A DNA stretch of 64,000 nt from Roseiarcus sp963806935 (lineage in GTDB: Bacteria; Pseudomonadota; Alphaproteobacteria; Rhizobiales; Beijerinckiaceae): NCBI GenBank assembly GCA_963806935.1, contig CAWEAT010000029.1:1-64000 (forward strand). Direction: 5' to 3'. Under the pieces are notes generated by a model. That model did no database searches and was not told the origin of the DNA. It was given only the letters and a program-made list of their open reading frames with translations. The position numbers and the translations under genes are program-made. Below, one piece after another: positions 1 through 8,738 of this stretch (position 1 is the first letter of the stretch; each line of letters opens with the position of its first letter).

Positions 1-23
1 GTGAGGATCTGTTTCGATCAGTT

Positions 24-954
24 CGGGATCTTGTGGTCGCGCTCTCCGGCGGCACGGCGGCGCCAGCTCGCGCTGGGCCTGAGCCGGATGGTCGAGCCCG
101 AAAATCTCATCGTCGTCGCCAATGTTAGCGATGATTTCGAGCATCTCGGCCTGCATATCTCGCCTGACGCCGCACGCTCATGTACACGCTCGCCCACCTC
201 GACAACACAAAACTCGGTTGGGGCCGGCAGGACGAAACCTGGTCGTTCATGGAAACGCTCTCCGCGCTCGGCGGCGAGGACTGGTTTCGCCTTGGCGATC
301 GCGATCTTGCGGTTCATGTCGAGCGACCCGTCGGCTGCGGCACGGAGAAATCTCTCCGCGCACCGCAGACTTTGCCGCCGGCTCGGCGTCGGTCCCCGCG
401 TGCTGCCCGCGACGGATGATCGATTGCGTACGCGATTGCTGACCGACGAGGGATGGCGGACTTCAGGACTATTTCGTGCGCCTTCAATGCCGGCCCGTTG
501 TGCGCGAGATTGCCTTCGATGGTGCCGCGCTTGCGCGGCCTCACCCGGATCTTCTGGCGGCGCTAGCCCGACGAACGGCTGTCGCGCGGTGATCGTTTGC
601 CCGTCCAACCCGTTCATCAGCGTCGAGCATGCTCGCCGTCCCAGGGATACCTGAGGCGCTATCCGCTTGTGCGGCGCCCCTATTTCGGTTTCCCCGATCA
701 TTGGCGGCCGCGCCGTCAAGGGGCCGACCGCCAAGATGATGACGGAGCTTGAATGATTCCGAGCGCCGCCGCCGTCGCGAAGCGATACGGTGATCTGCTC
801 GATGGTTATGTGATGGACGTCGGGGATGCGGAGGAGGCGGCGCGGATCACGCAAGGTGCGTTCGCGCCTACGCTCATAGAATCTCGAGGAGCGTGAGCGA
901 CTGGCCCGCGTCGTCCTCGAGGCGGCGGCGCGCTTGCCTCTTCGAAACGCGGGC
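24..954 (+). pseudogene. cofD: Remnant of 2-phospho-L-lactate transferase (F420 biosynthesis)
   Basis: CofD/FbiA joins the phospholactyl group to the deazaflavin Fo in F420 synthesis. No single frame is open, but family blocks appear in order when frames are switched: VALSGGT near 35, LALGLSRMVEPENLIVVAN near 70-120, DDFEHLGLHISPD near 130-170, MYTLAHLDNTKLGWG from 180, RVLPATDD near 400, VICPSNPFISVE near 590-625, IIGGRAVKGPTAKMMTEL near 695-750, and AAAVAKRYGDLLDG near 765-805. At least six frame changes are needed over about 310 codons, so the gene cannot be made as it stands. The remnant covers almost the whole family length, so loss is by small indels rather than deletion. It lies directly upstream of a cofC remnant. 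The identity is well supported; the ends are approximate. Confidence 0.82.
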
Positions 955-967
955 GGGACTTCGTCGC

Positions 968-1647
968 GTGAGTGGAATCTGGGCGGTCGTGCCCGTCAAG
1001 GAATGGAGGGCACCAAACAACGGCTGTCGTCGGCCTAACACCGAAGGAACGTCGCCTGCTCGCGACGACCATGCTCGAGGATGTGCTCGACGCGGTGAGC
1101 GCAATCAAGGCGCTTGCCGGCCTGCTCGTCGGCACGCGTCGACCCTGCCGCACATCGCTCGCCGGCCGCTATGGCGCGGCTTCGTTCAGGACGGCGCGCG
1201 AAACGGCCACACCGGCGCGGTCACCGCCGCGTCTCGCGTGCTCGCGCGCGAGGGGCGGATCGGCATGATGACGATCCCGGCGACATTCCGCGCCTGTCGC
1301 CAACCGAGATCGCCGCGACGCTGGCGGCGCACCAGGCCGCGCCGTCTTTCACCATCGTGCCCGCGCATGACGATCTCGGCTCAAACACGATCGTCTGCTC
1401 GCCGCCCGACGCCGTTCCCCTGCGTTTCGGCGAGGACAGTTTCTACCCGCATCTCGATTCGGCGCGAAAGCAGGGGATCAAGCCGCTCGTCGTCCGCCAT
1501 CCCGGGATCGGCATGGATATCGACAATCCCGTCGACCTCGTCATGTTCCTAGGAATGGCGCCACGCGCGCCTACACGGACACTCGCTTTCCTCGAGCAAT
1601 CGGGGATAGCCGACCGCCTTCTGGCTGCGAACGGGAAGCTTCGATAA
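968..1647 (+). pseudogene. cofC: Remnant of 2-phospho-L-lactate guanylyltransferase (F420 biosynthesis)
   Basis: CofC/FbiD activates phospholactate (or phosphoenolpyruvate) with GTP for transfer to Fo. The start region at 968 reads SGIWAVVPVKEW. Frame changes then give LTPKERRLLATTMLEDVLDA near 1035-1095. From about 1275 one frame is open to the stop at 1645-1647, with DDPGDIPRLSPTEI, the conserved DDLGSNTIVCSPPDAVPLRFGEDSF block and HPGIGMDIDNPVDL, all typical of the nucleotidyltransferase fold. At least three frame changes separate the first half from the intact second half. The 3' end is 3 bases from the 3' end of the convergent fbiC. No independent start for the open second half was convincing. 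Confidence 0.82.
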
Positions 1648-1650
1648 GCG

Positions 1651-4027
1651 CTATTCCGCAGCAAGGAGTTTCCGCGGCGGCGTCAAGATGACAGGCGCCA
1701 GAGCTGCGGCGTTCATTGACGCTTCCCGCCGCTCCGCCGAGACGGGGCCGTACAGCGTAGTTCGCTGCTGCGGGACGCGCCCGAGTGATCGGATAAGGTC
1801 CTCCATCGCCTCCGGCGGAAACTCCTGCCCATGCTCGGCGCCGGCGGCGCGAGTGATGCTCTCGTTCATCAACGTGCCACCGAGGTCATTGGCGCCGGCT
1901 ATGAGACACGCGCGGCGCCCTCAGGCCCCATCTTGACCCAGGACGCTGGATGTTCGTGATGTGCGGGTGGAGCGCGAGCCGCGCCACGGCGTGCATCAGC
2001 ACCGCCTCCCGGAAGGTCGGTCCACGCCGCGCCGCGCCCTTGAGATACATCGGCGCTTCCATATGCACGAAAGGCAGCGGCACGAATTCGGTGAGGCCGC
2101 CCGTTGCTGCCTGCAAGTCCCGCACGGCGAGGAGATGCCGCGCCCAGGACAGCGGATGCTCGACATGCCCATACATGATCGTCGACGTGGTGCGCAGGCC
2201 AAGGCTGTGCGCGGTCCTTACGACATCGAGCCATTCCGCCGTGTTCACCTTGTCGGCGCAGATGACGGCGCGCACCTCGTCGTCCAAAATCTCGGCGGCG
2301 GTGCCAGGCAACGTGCTGAGGCCCGCAACTTTAAGCTCCGCCAGGAACGACCGGATCGGCACGCCAAGGGTTGCCGCGCCCTGCGTCACCTCCAACGGCG
2401 AGAAAGCGTGGATGTGCATCTCGGGAACCGCGGCCTTGATGGCGCGGCAAATCGCGAGATAGGTCTCGCCGCTGTAGTCGGGATGGATGCCGCCTTGAAG
2501 GCACACCTCGGTCGCGCCTCGCTCCCAGGCCTCCGTCGCGCGGCGGACAATCTCTTCGAGAGCAAGGTCATAGGGCGCGCCGCGCAAAGCCTCATGCGTC
2601 TTGCCCTTGGAGAAGGCGCAGAACGTGCAGCGATAGGAGCAGATGTTGGTGTAGTTGATGTTGCGGTTGACGACGTAATGGATGGTGTCGCCGCTCGTCG
2701 TCCGGCGAAGCTCATCGGCTGCGGCGACAACCCGGCGGTAGTCGGCGTCGCGCGCCGCGAACAGTCGCACGATCTCCGGTTCGTTCAGGCGGGCGCCCGC
2801 TCGGGCGCGCTCGATGATGCGTTCGATCGCTGGGTCGACCGAGCGCGCATAAACCGGAGACGTGCGCGGGACGACCTTCGTGCCCGGCGCCCAGTTGTCA
2901 TCGCGTGCGAACCCTTCGGCGTCGCTCAGTCGGCGCGCCTGCGTGGCGATCTCCGGCGCCGTCCAGGCGCCAAGTTCGCGCATGTAAGAGGGATAGATCG
3001 GCAGGCGATGGACCAGTAGCTTGCCAGCCGCCGCGGTGCGCTCGGCAAGCTCCGTGATCGCCGGCCACGGCGCCTCGGGATTGACGTGATCGGGGGTGAT
3101 GGGAGAGATCCCGCCCCAATCGTTGATCCCCGCCGCAATCAGCCGCGGATAGACTCCAGGCGATAGGTTGGGGGGCGCCTGGATATTCATCGCAGGACCC
3201 AAGATCAGGCGTGCCGCGGCAAGGCTCCAGAGAAGATCTTCGAGATCAGGCTCTGCAGCCCCAGCGAGCTTGGTGTGGGGCTTGGCGCGAAAGTTCTGGA
3301 CGATGACTTCCTGAATATGTCCGAACTGCCGATGCAGATCGCGAATGGCGAACAGGGCCTCGAGGCGCTCGGCTCGCGTCTCGCCGATGCCAATGAGGAT
3401 GCCGGTCGTGAATGGTATGCGCAGTTCACCTGCCAGCCGCAGCGTCTCAAGACGCGCCGCAGGCTGCTTATCGGGAGAGCCGAAGTGAACTCCGCCCGGC
3501 GCGCATAAGCGCGCGCTGAGGGATTCCAGCATGATTCCCTGACTCGCCGAGACCGTACGCAGGCCGGCTAGGTCGGACCTGCTCATGATTCCGGGATTGG
3601 CGTGCGGCAGCAGTCCGGTCTTGCGGAGCACCAGCGCGCACATCGCTTCAAGATAATCGATGGTGGTTTTGTATCCGAGGGCCTCCAGCGCCGCCCGCGC
3701 AGACCGGTAGCGCAACTCCGGTTTGTCGCCCAGCGTGAAAAGCGCCTCTGTGCAGCCGGCTGCAGCCCCGGCGCGCGCGATTTCCAGCACCTGGTCGGGG
3801 GATAGATAGGCGGAGCGTCTCGCGCTGGGCCTTTCGGCGAAGCTGCAATAGTGGCAGACATCGCGGCAAAGATGCGTGAGCGGAATGAACACCTTGCGCG
3901 AATACGAGATGCGGCGGCCATGCCCCTCGTCGCGCAGGCGTCCCGCCGCGTCGATCAACTCCCCGAGCGGGGCCTGTTCAAGCCCAGTCAACAGCGCATT
4001 GTCGCCCGAATCGCGCATCGCGATCAC
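1651..4027 (-). pseudogene. fbiC: FO synthase (fused CofG-CofH radical SAM enzyme), frameshifted near the C-terminus
   Basis: FbiC makes the F420 chromophore Fo from tyrosine and the ribityl uracil intermediate with two radical SAM halves. The CofG half has CRDVCHYCSF near residue 35 and the CofH half CSYRCTFCAF near residue 460, both CxxxCxxC cluster motifs. The main frame (4027 to 1886) runs to HPHITNIQ. Near 1953 a single missing base moves the reading to WVKMGPEGAAR, and near 1908 a second missing base moves it to AGANDLGGT and MNESITRAAGAEHGQEFPPE, ending at 1651. The intact gene would be about 790 residues; as read, the last ~90 are lost. The start is GTG at 4027 or ATG at 4018. Either a recent double lesion or two sequencing errors; the decayed neighbours favour loss. 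Confidence 0.85.
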
Positions 4028-4176
4028 CCTATGAGGCTGTTCGGCATGGTCCGCGTCACGTTGGACGCGGACCGTGAATGATGAGTACCTCTATGATGTT
4101 GCATCTCTACGAGAGATGCAATCCAGTGGTGAACAGGATGTCGCGAGTTCGAGCGGCGCAGTCGGGGAGTTAGGTG

Positions 4177-5040
4177 ATGCGGCAGGTGGGAAGACTAGGC
4201 GTCTGGTATCCGGTCGATCGTTTGAACGGAGCTCACATCAGAGGCTTGCTGCGAACCGTCGAAGATCTCGGCTACTCAACGCTTTGGTACCCCGAAGCTC
4301 TCGGATATGAATCCCTCTCCATCGCGAGCTTCATGCTTGCGAACTCGACTCGACTGATCATCGGCAGCTCGATCGCGAATATCTATGCTCGCGACCCCTT
4401 CACCGCCAGACGCGGGCTCAAAACCTTGTCGAGTCTCTATGATGATCGCTTCATCCTCGGACTCGGCGTCAGCCATGCGCCCATGGTCGAGAGGGTGCGC
4501 GGCCATGTCTATGAGAAGCCCGTGCCGACCATGCGCCGCTATCTCGACGGCCTCTATGAGAATCCGTCAAACGCGGCGGAGTGGCCCGTGGTGATCGCGG
4601 CGCTGGGGCCGTTGATGCTGAAACTCGCGGCAGAGCGTACGGCGGGCGCCGTCCCCTATAACGTGACCCCCGAGCATACGCGCGAGGCGAGAGCTGCGCT
4701 CGGACCTGACAAGCTGCTCGTGGTCGAGCAGAAGGTTTGCCTCGAGACGGACCCGGTTGCCGCGCGCGCCCTCGCAAGGCGAGAGCTACATCGCTATATG
4801 ACTCTAACCAACTACCGAAACAACTGGTTGCGTATCGGCTTCACGGAAGCTGACCTCTCCGACGGCGGTTCGGACAGGTTTCTGGATGCGATGGTGCTTT
4901 GGGGCGATGCGCCGACGATTGCTCGGGGCCTGAGAGCGCATCTCGAAGCGGGCGCCACTCAAGTCTGTATTCAGCCGATCCACGCGGAGGAAGACATGGC
5001 GGCGCGCGATCGAACCCTTACGGCGCTCGCGAATGTCTGA
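4177..5040 (+). CDS. LLM-class (luciferase-like) oxidoreductase, probably F420-dependent
   Basis: An intact 287-residue protein of the bacterial luciferase-like TIM-barrel family. The N-terminus has GRLGVWYPVDRL and the block DLGYSTLWYPEALGYES. Then come LIIGSSIANIYARDP, where family members place the non-prolyl cis-peptide region, and YDDRFILGLGVSH. The pattern fits the TIGR03620-like group of F420-dependent enzymes, but FMN-dependent relatives cannot be excluded by eye. ATG 4177 follows a GTG at 4174 and a purine-rich stretch (GGGGAG) at 4164-4169. It is divergent from fbiC with a 150-base gap, as expected for an F420 user kept with its cofactor genes. It is the only open gene of the group; its substrate is unknown. 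Confidence 0.75.
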   Translation: MRQVGRLGVWYPVDRLNGAHIRGLLRTVEDLGYSTLWYPEALGYESLSIASFMLANSTRLIIGSSIANIYARDPFTARRGLKTLSSLYDDRFILGLGVSHAPMVERVRGHVYEKPVPTMRRYLDGLYENPSNAAEWPVVIAALGPLMLKLAAERTAGAVPYNVTPEHTREARAALGPDKLLVVEQKVCLETDPVAARALARRELHRYMTLTNYRNNWLRIGFTEADLSDGGSDRFLDAMVLWGDAPTIARGLRAHLEAGATQVCIQPIHAEEDMAARDRTLTALANV

Positions 5041-5272
5041 GCCCTTTGAATTCTGGACGGACATATTCCGATACCGAGATCGCGCGCTGGTCCTTGCCCA
5101 TCGCGGTGAGCTTCGAGTCAATCGCGCGCGCAAGCATTTGTCGGCGCAGAGGTTGCTCGTCTCGGAACTTTTGTCCTCTATGAAGGCGCCTGGCGCAACG
5201 GCAGGCAACGTTAGGCGGCGGCTAATACGCCACGGACCGCCATTTTTGCCGCGGACCTCACCCAGGACCTAA
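5033..5272 (+). CDS. Small hypothetical ORF overlapping the oxidoreductase stop
   Basis: A 79-residue ORF whose ATG overlaps the last eight bases of the upstream oxidoreductase, as in a translationally coupled pair. It begins SEPFEFWTDIFRYRDRAL and is rich in Arg and Leu with no recognisable motif or membrane segment. The C-terminal part looks like untranslated DNA. It may be a short real protein, a remnant, or chance; little supports it beyond the overlap. Confidence 0.25.
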   Translation: MSEPFEFWTDIFRYRDRALVLAHRGELRVNRARKHLSAQRLLVSELLSSMKAPGATAGNVRRRLIRHGPPFLPRTSPRT

Positions 5273-5484
5273 TCGCCCCAACTCCGGAACCAGGCGAGCA
5301 GAAATGCTGTCAGTCCGATGATCAGCATGCCGGCAGCGTGGGTGTGATGGGGTTTTTCCAACTCCGCATCGTAGCCCGGAACAAAGGCCGGCAGGTGGTT
5401 TGCGGGGGTCACCCAATAAAGCGCAGCCAAGGCGCAGAAAAAAAGCCCAACCAGAATTGCGCCTGAAATGACCGCCGCCTTCAT
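5269..5484 (-). CDS. Small two-helix membrane protein
   Basis: A 71-residue protein with two hydrophobic helices: residues 3-25 (AAVISGAILVGLFFCALAAL) and about 50-67 (AAGMLIIGLTAFLLAWF). The linker contains YWVTPANHLPAFVPGYD and a His cluster (HHTH). Proteins of this size, with a YWxTPAxxLPxFxPG linker and His-rich loop, occur widely in Rhizobiales without an assigned function. It lies about 100 bases downstream of phoB on the same strand and could be read with the phosphate operon, but no functional link is known. Confidence 0.7.
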   Translation of the reverse strand: MKAAVISGAILVGLFFCALAALYWVTPANHLPAFVPGYDAELEKPHHTHAAGMLIIGLTAFLLAWFRSWGD

Positions 5485-5584
5485 ATCCCTGGCCCCGAAC
5501 TGGCGCCGCCCGCCGGGTCTTCCTTAGCCGCACTTCCCGCCAGACGCCACCACGGCGAGCAGGCGATCGCCAAGGTCGCCGCCT

Positions 5585-6328
5585 TCAGACCTTGCCGAAG
5601 GTCTCATCGAAAGCGTAGCCGGTCCCGCGCACGGTGCGGATCGGGTCGCGTTCCCGCCCACGCGAGAGCGCCTTGCGCAGTCGCCCGACGTGAACGTCGA
5701 CGGTGCGCTCGTCGATCTCCGACGCCTGCCCCCATACGCCGTCGAGCAATTGCGCGCGCGAGAACACCCGGCCCGGCTTTTCGAGCAGATATTCGAGCAG
5801 CCGGAACTCGGTCGGGCCGAGGTGGATGTCGCGGCCGGCGCGGCGAACGCGGCGCGTCTCCCGGTCGAGGTCGAGGTCGCCGGCGTAGAGGCGGTCGGCG
5901 ATCCGCTCGGGCCGGCTGCGCCGCAGCAGCGCCCGCACCCGCGCCATGAGCTCGGGCACCGAGAACGGCTTGACGACATAGTCGTCGGCCCCGACCGACA
6001 GGCCCCGCACCCGCTCGGCCTCCTCGCCGCGCGCGGTGACCATGATGACCGGAAGCGTGCGGGTGGCCTCCCGGGCGCGCAACCGGCGGCAGATCTCGAG
6101 CCCCGACACGCCGGGCAGCATCCAGTCGAGGATGACGAGGTCGGGCGTGTTCTCGGCCAGCCTGAGCTCGGCCTCGTCGCCGCGGGTCACGTTCTCAACC
6201 AGATAGCCTTCGGATTCGAGGTTATATCCCAGGAGCAGCGCCAGATCGGATTCGTCCTCGACGATGAGAATGCGCGGCGCGGACGCAGCGCCTGGACGGA
6301 CGATCTCCTTGCGCGCCTGGTTCATCAT
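5585..6328 (-). CDS. phoB: Phosphate regulon response regulator PhoB
   Basis: A 247-residue OmpR/PhoB-type transcription factor. The receiver domain has the acidic pair EDE near residue 20, the phospho-acceptor Asp in LVILDWMLPG near 66 and the conserved Lys in VVKPFSVPEL near 118. The C-terminal winged helix has LGPTEFRLLEYLLEKPGRVF, WG and RTVRGTGYAF. When phosphorylated it activates pst and other Pho genes. The ATG at 6328 is preceded by GGAGG with 7-base spacing, so phoB can start on its own. It is nevertheless in frame with phoU upstream with no stop between them. It is the last gene of pstSCAB-phoU-phoB; the cognate PhoR kinase is not in the window. Confidence 0.95.
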   Translation of the reverse strand: MMNQARKEIVRPGAASAPRILIVEDESDLALLLGYNLESEGYLVENVTRGDEAELRLAENTPDLVILDWMLPGVSGLEICRRLRAREATRTLPVIMVTARGEEAERVRGLSVGADDYVVKPFSVPELMARVRALLRRSRPERIADRLYAGDLDLDRETRRVRRAGRDIHLGPTEFRLLEYLLEKPGRVFSRAQLLDGVWGQASEIDERTVDVHVGRLRKALSRGRERDPIRTVRGTGYAFDETFGKV

Positions 6329-7048
6329 GCACTCGCCTCCGGCGTCAGGTTCGGTGTCCGGTCCCCGGCGGCTTCGCGGCCGCTCGGTCGGCAGGTTCGA
6401 ACCGGTCACGAGATAGAACACCGTTTCGGCAATGTTGGTCGCGTGGTCGCCGATCCGCTCGATATTCTTGGAGCAGAACAGAAGATGGGCGCAGAAGGTG
6501 ATGTTGCGCGGATCCTCCATCATATGGGTCAGAAGATCGCGGAAGACCGAATCTTCGAGGGCGTCGAGATCGGCGTCCCGCTCCCAGACGTCGAGCGCCC
6601 GCTCGACGTCGCGCTGGGCGTAGGCGTCGAGCACGTCCTTCATCAGTTCGAGCGCGAAGTCGTTCATGTGCTTGATGCCGACGATCGCGCGAGGAACGCG
6701 CAATTCGACGCCGATCTTGAGCGAGCGCTTGGCGATGTTCTTGGCGAGATCGCCGACCCGCTCGAGATCGCCGGCGACGCGAATGGCGCCGATGATCTCG
6801 CGCAGGTCGATCGCCACCGGCTGGCGGCGCGCGATCGTCAGGATCGCCTGCTCCTCGACCTCGCGCTGCAACATGTCGAGTCGCGGGTCGGTCGCGACGA
6901 CCTGGTGGGCGAGCGTCGTATCGGCGGCGGCGAGCGAATCCATGGCGTCGATCACCATTTTCTCGGCGATGCCGCCCATCTCGGCGATTCGACGCTCGAG
7001 CAGGTCGAGATCCTTGTCGTAGGCTCGGACAGTATGTTGATCCACCAC
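6329..7048 (-). CDS. phoU: Phosphate signalling protein PhoU, in frame with phoB
   Basis: PhoU links the Pst transporter to the PhoR/PhoB system and represses the Pho regulon when phosphate is plentiful. Two PhoU three-helix repeats are visible: LLERRIAEMGGIAEKMVIDA... with RVAGDLERVGDLAKNIAKRS, and the second with FCSKNIERIGDHATNIAETV near the end. The conserved ERxGDxxxNIA motif occurs twice. The GTG start at 7048 (or 7045) follows GGAGGGG. The expected stop after about 235 residues is missing: the tail (GSNLPTERPRSRRGPDTEPDAGGEC) runs into the phoB Met in the same frame. A TGA exists in a neighbouring frame in that tail, so a one-base indel is a simple explanation. Confidence 0.9.
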
Positions 7049-7062
7049 GGCGGCCCCTCCCT

Positions 7063-7872
7063 TCAGCCGAAGCGGCCGGTGACGTAGTCCTGGGTGCGCT
7101 TGTCGCGCGGCGAGGTGAAGACGGCGTTGGTCTCGGCGAATTCGACCATCTGGCCCAGATACATGAAGGCGGTGTAGTGCGAGACGCGCGCTGCCTGCTG
7201 CATGTTGTGGGTGACGATCGCGATCGTGTAGTCGCCGGACAGTTCGTCGATCAGCTCCTCGATCTTCGCCGTCGAGATCGGATCGAGCGCCGACGCCGGC
7301 TCGTCGAACAGGATGACCTCCGGACTGATCGCGACCGTCCGGGCGATGCACAGGCGCTGCTGCTGGCCGCCGGACAGGCTGAGGCCGCTCGCGCTCAATT
7401 TGTCCTTGACCTCATTCCAGAGCGCGGCGCGGCGCAGCGCCGATTCGACCCGCGCGTCCATCTCCGACTTCGACAGTTTCTCATAGAGGCGAACGCCGAA
7501 TGCGATGTTCTCGTAGATCGTCATCGGGAATGGCGTCGGCTTCTGGAACACCATTCCAACCCGCGAGCGCAGGAGATTGAGGTCGAGCGCGGGAGAGAGG
7601 ATGTTCTCCCCGTCGAGCATCACCTCGCCTTCGGCGCGCTGGCCGGGATAGAGGTCGTACATGCGGTTGAGCACTCTGAGCAGCGTCGACTTGCCGCAGC
7701 CGGACGGCCCGATGAAAGCGGTCACCTGGCCCTCGTAGAGCGACAGATCGACGTCCTTGAGAGCATGCACCTTGCCGTAATAGAAATTGAGACCGCGCAT
7801 GACGACTTTTGCCGGGGTCGTCGCGCTGCGCTTCAGGGGCGCCTGGGCGGAGACGTCGTTACTCATGCGCAT
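7063..7872 (-). CDS. pstB: Phosphate ABC transporter ATP-binding protein PstB
   Basis: The ATPase of the high-affinity phosphate importer, on the inner face of the membrane. It has Walker A GPSGCGKST, the Q-loop VFQKPTPFP specific to PstB, the ABC signature LSGGQQQRLCIARTVA, Walker B VILFDEPASALDP and the switch His in IVTHNMQQA. The C-terminus TQDYVTGRFG is the usual PstB ending. The start is ATG 7872, or ATG 7866 two codons later, after a GCAGGGG stretch; the length of about 268 is standard. It lies 14 bases after pstA and 14 bases before phoU. Confidence 0.97.
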   Translation of the reverse strand: MRMSNDVSAQAPLKRSATTPAKVVMRGLNFYYGKVHALKDVDLSLYEGQVTAFIGPSGCGKSTLLRVLNRMYDLYPGQRAEGEVMLDGENILSPALDLNLLRSRVGMVFQKPTPFPMTIYENIAFGVRLYEKLSKSEMDARVESALRRAALWNEVKDKLSASGLSLSGGQQQRLCIARTVAISPEVILFDEPASALDPISTAKIEELIDELSGDYTIAIVTHNMQQAARVSHYTAFMYLGQMVEFAETNAVFTSPRDKRTQDYVTGRFG

Positions 7873-7886
7873 GACCCCTGCTGGCC

Positions 7887-8738
7887 CTATTTCTGCTTGA
7901 CCGAGGCGGAGAGAACCCGCGCGATGATGCTCAGCCCCAGAACAGCGAAGGTGAGGATCAGCGCCCCGGTCCACGCGAGCCTCTGCTGCTCGGCGTAGGG
8001 GCTGCGGGCGAATTCGTAGATGATGAGCGGGAGCGCCGACATCGGCCCGCGCGGATCGGCCGAGAACAGCGAATTTCCGAGCGCGGTGAAGATCAGCGGC
8101 GCGGTCTCGCCGGTCATGCGGGCGATCGCGAGCAGGATGCCGGTGATGATGCCCGAGGCGACCGCCCGGTAGGCGACGTTCCTGATCACGAGCGACCGCG
8201 GCATGCCGAGGGCGGAGGCGGCTTCGCGGAGCGAGTTCGGCACCAGATTGAGCATGTCCTCGGTGGTCCTGACCATGATCGGCGCCCCGAGAATGGCGAG
8301 AGCGACGCCGCCGGCGAGGGCGGAGAAATGCCCGACCGTGACCACGAGCAGCTCGTAGACAAACAGGCCGACGATGATCGAGGGCGCACTGAGCAGAATG
8401 TCGTTGATGAAGCGGACGACGAATGCGAGCCGCGAGTTGGCGCCGTATTCTGCGAGATAGGTGCCGGCCAGAATGCCGAGCGGGGCGCCGATGGCGAGGC
8501 CGATCGCGGTCATGATCACGCTGCCGACGATCGAGTTGAGCAGACCGCCGACCACTCCGGGCGGGGCGGTGTTCTTGGTGAAGACATCGAGCGACAAACC
8601 GCCAAAGCCGTTCCACACCAGGGTGGCCAGGATGATCGCGAGCATGGTCAAGCCCAGCACTGTCGCTGCGTAGGCAAGAATGGTCCAGACGAAGTTTCGC
8701 GCCCGGCGCCTGGGATAGAGACTGGCCGTGGCCGTCAT
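7887..8738 (-). CDS. pstA: Phosphate ABC transporter permease PstA
   Basis: An inner-membrane permease of 283 residues that pairs with PstC. The N-terminal RRRARNFVWTILAYAATVLG precedes the first membrane segment, and about six are predicted. The permease coupling region reads REAASALGMPRSLVIRNVAYRAVASGI, the EAA loop, and RMTGETAPLIFTALGN is typical of PstA. The ATG at 8738 overlaps the pstC stop by four bases (ATGA), which indicates translational coupling. Length and order match the family. Confidence 0.97.
   Translation of the reverse strand: MTATASLYPRRRARNFVWTILAYAATVLGLTMLAIILATLVWNGFGGLSLDVFTKNTAPPGVVGGLLNSIVGSVIMTAIGLAIGAPLGILAGTYLAEYGANSRLAFVVRFINDILLSAPSIIVGLFVYELLVVTVGHFSALAGGVALAILGAPIMVRTTEDMLNLVPNSLREAASALGMPRSLVIRNVAYRAVASGIITGILLAIARMTGETAPLIFTALGNSLFSADPRGPMSALPLIIYEFARSPYAEQQRLAWTGALILTFAVLGLSIIARVLSASVKQK

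Noticed and set aside
5690..7087. A 465-residue plus-strand ORF
   Set aside because: Antisense shadow of phoU-phoB.
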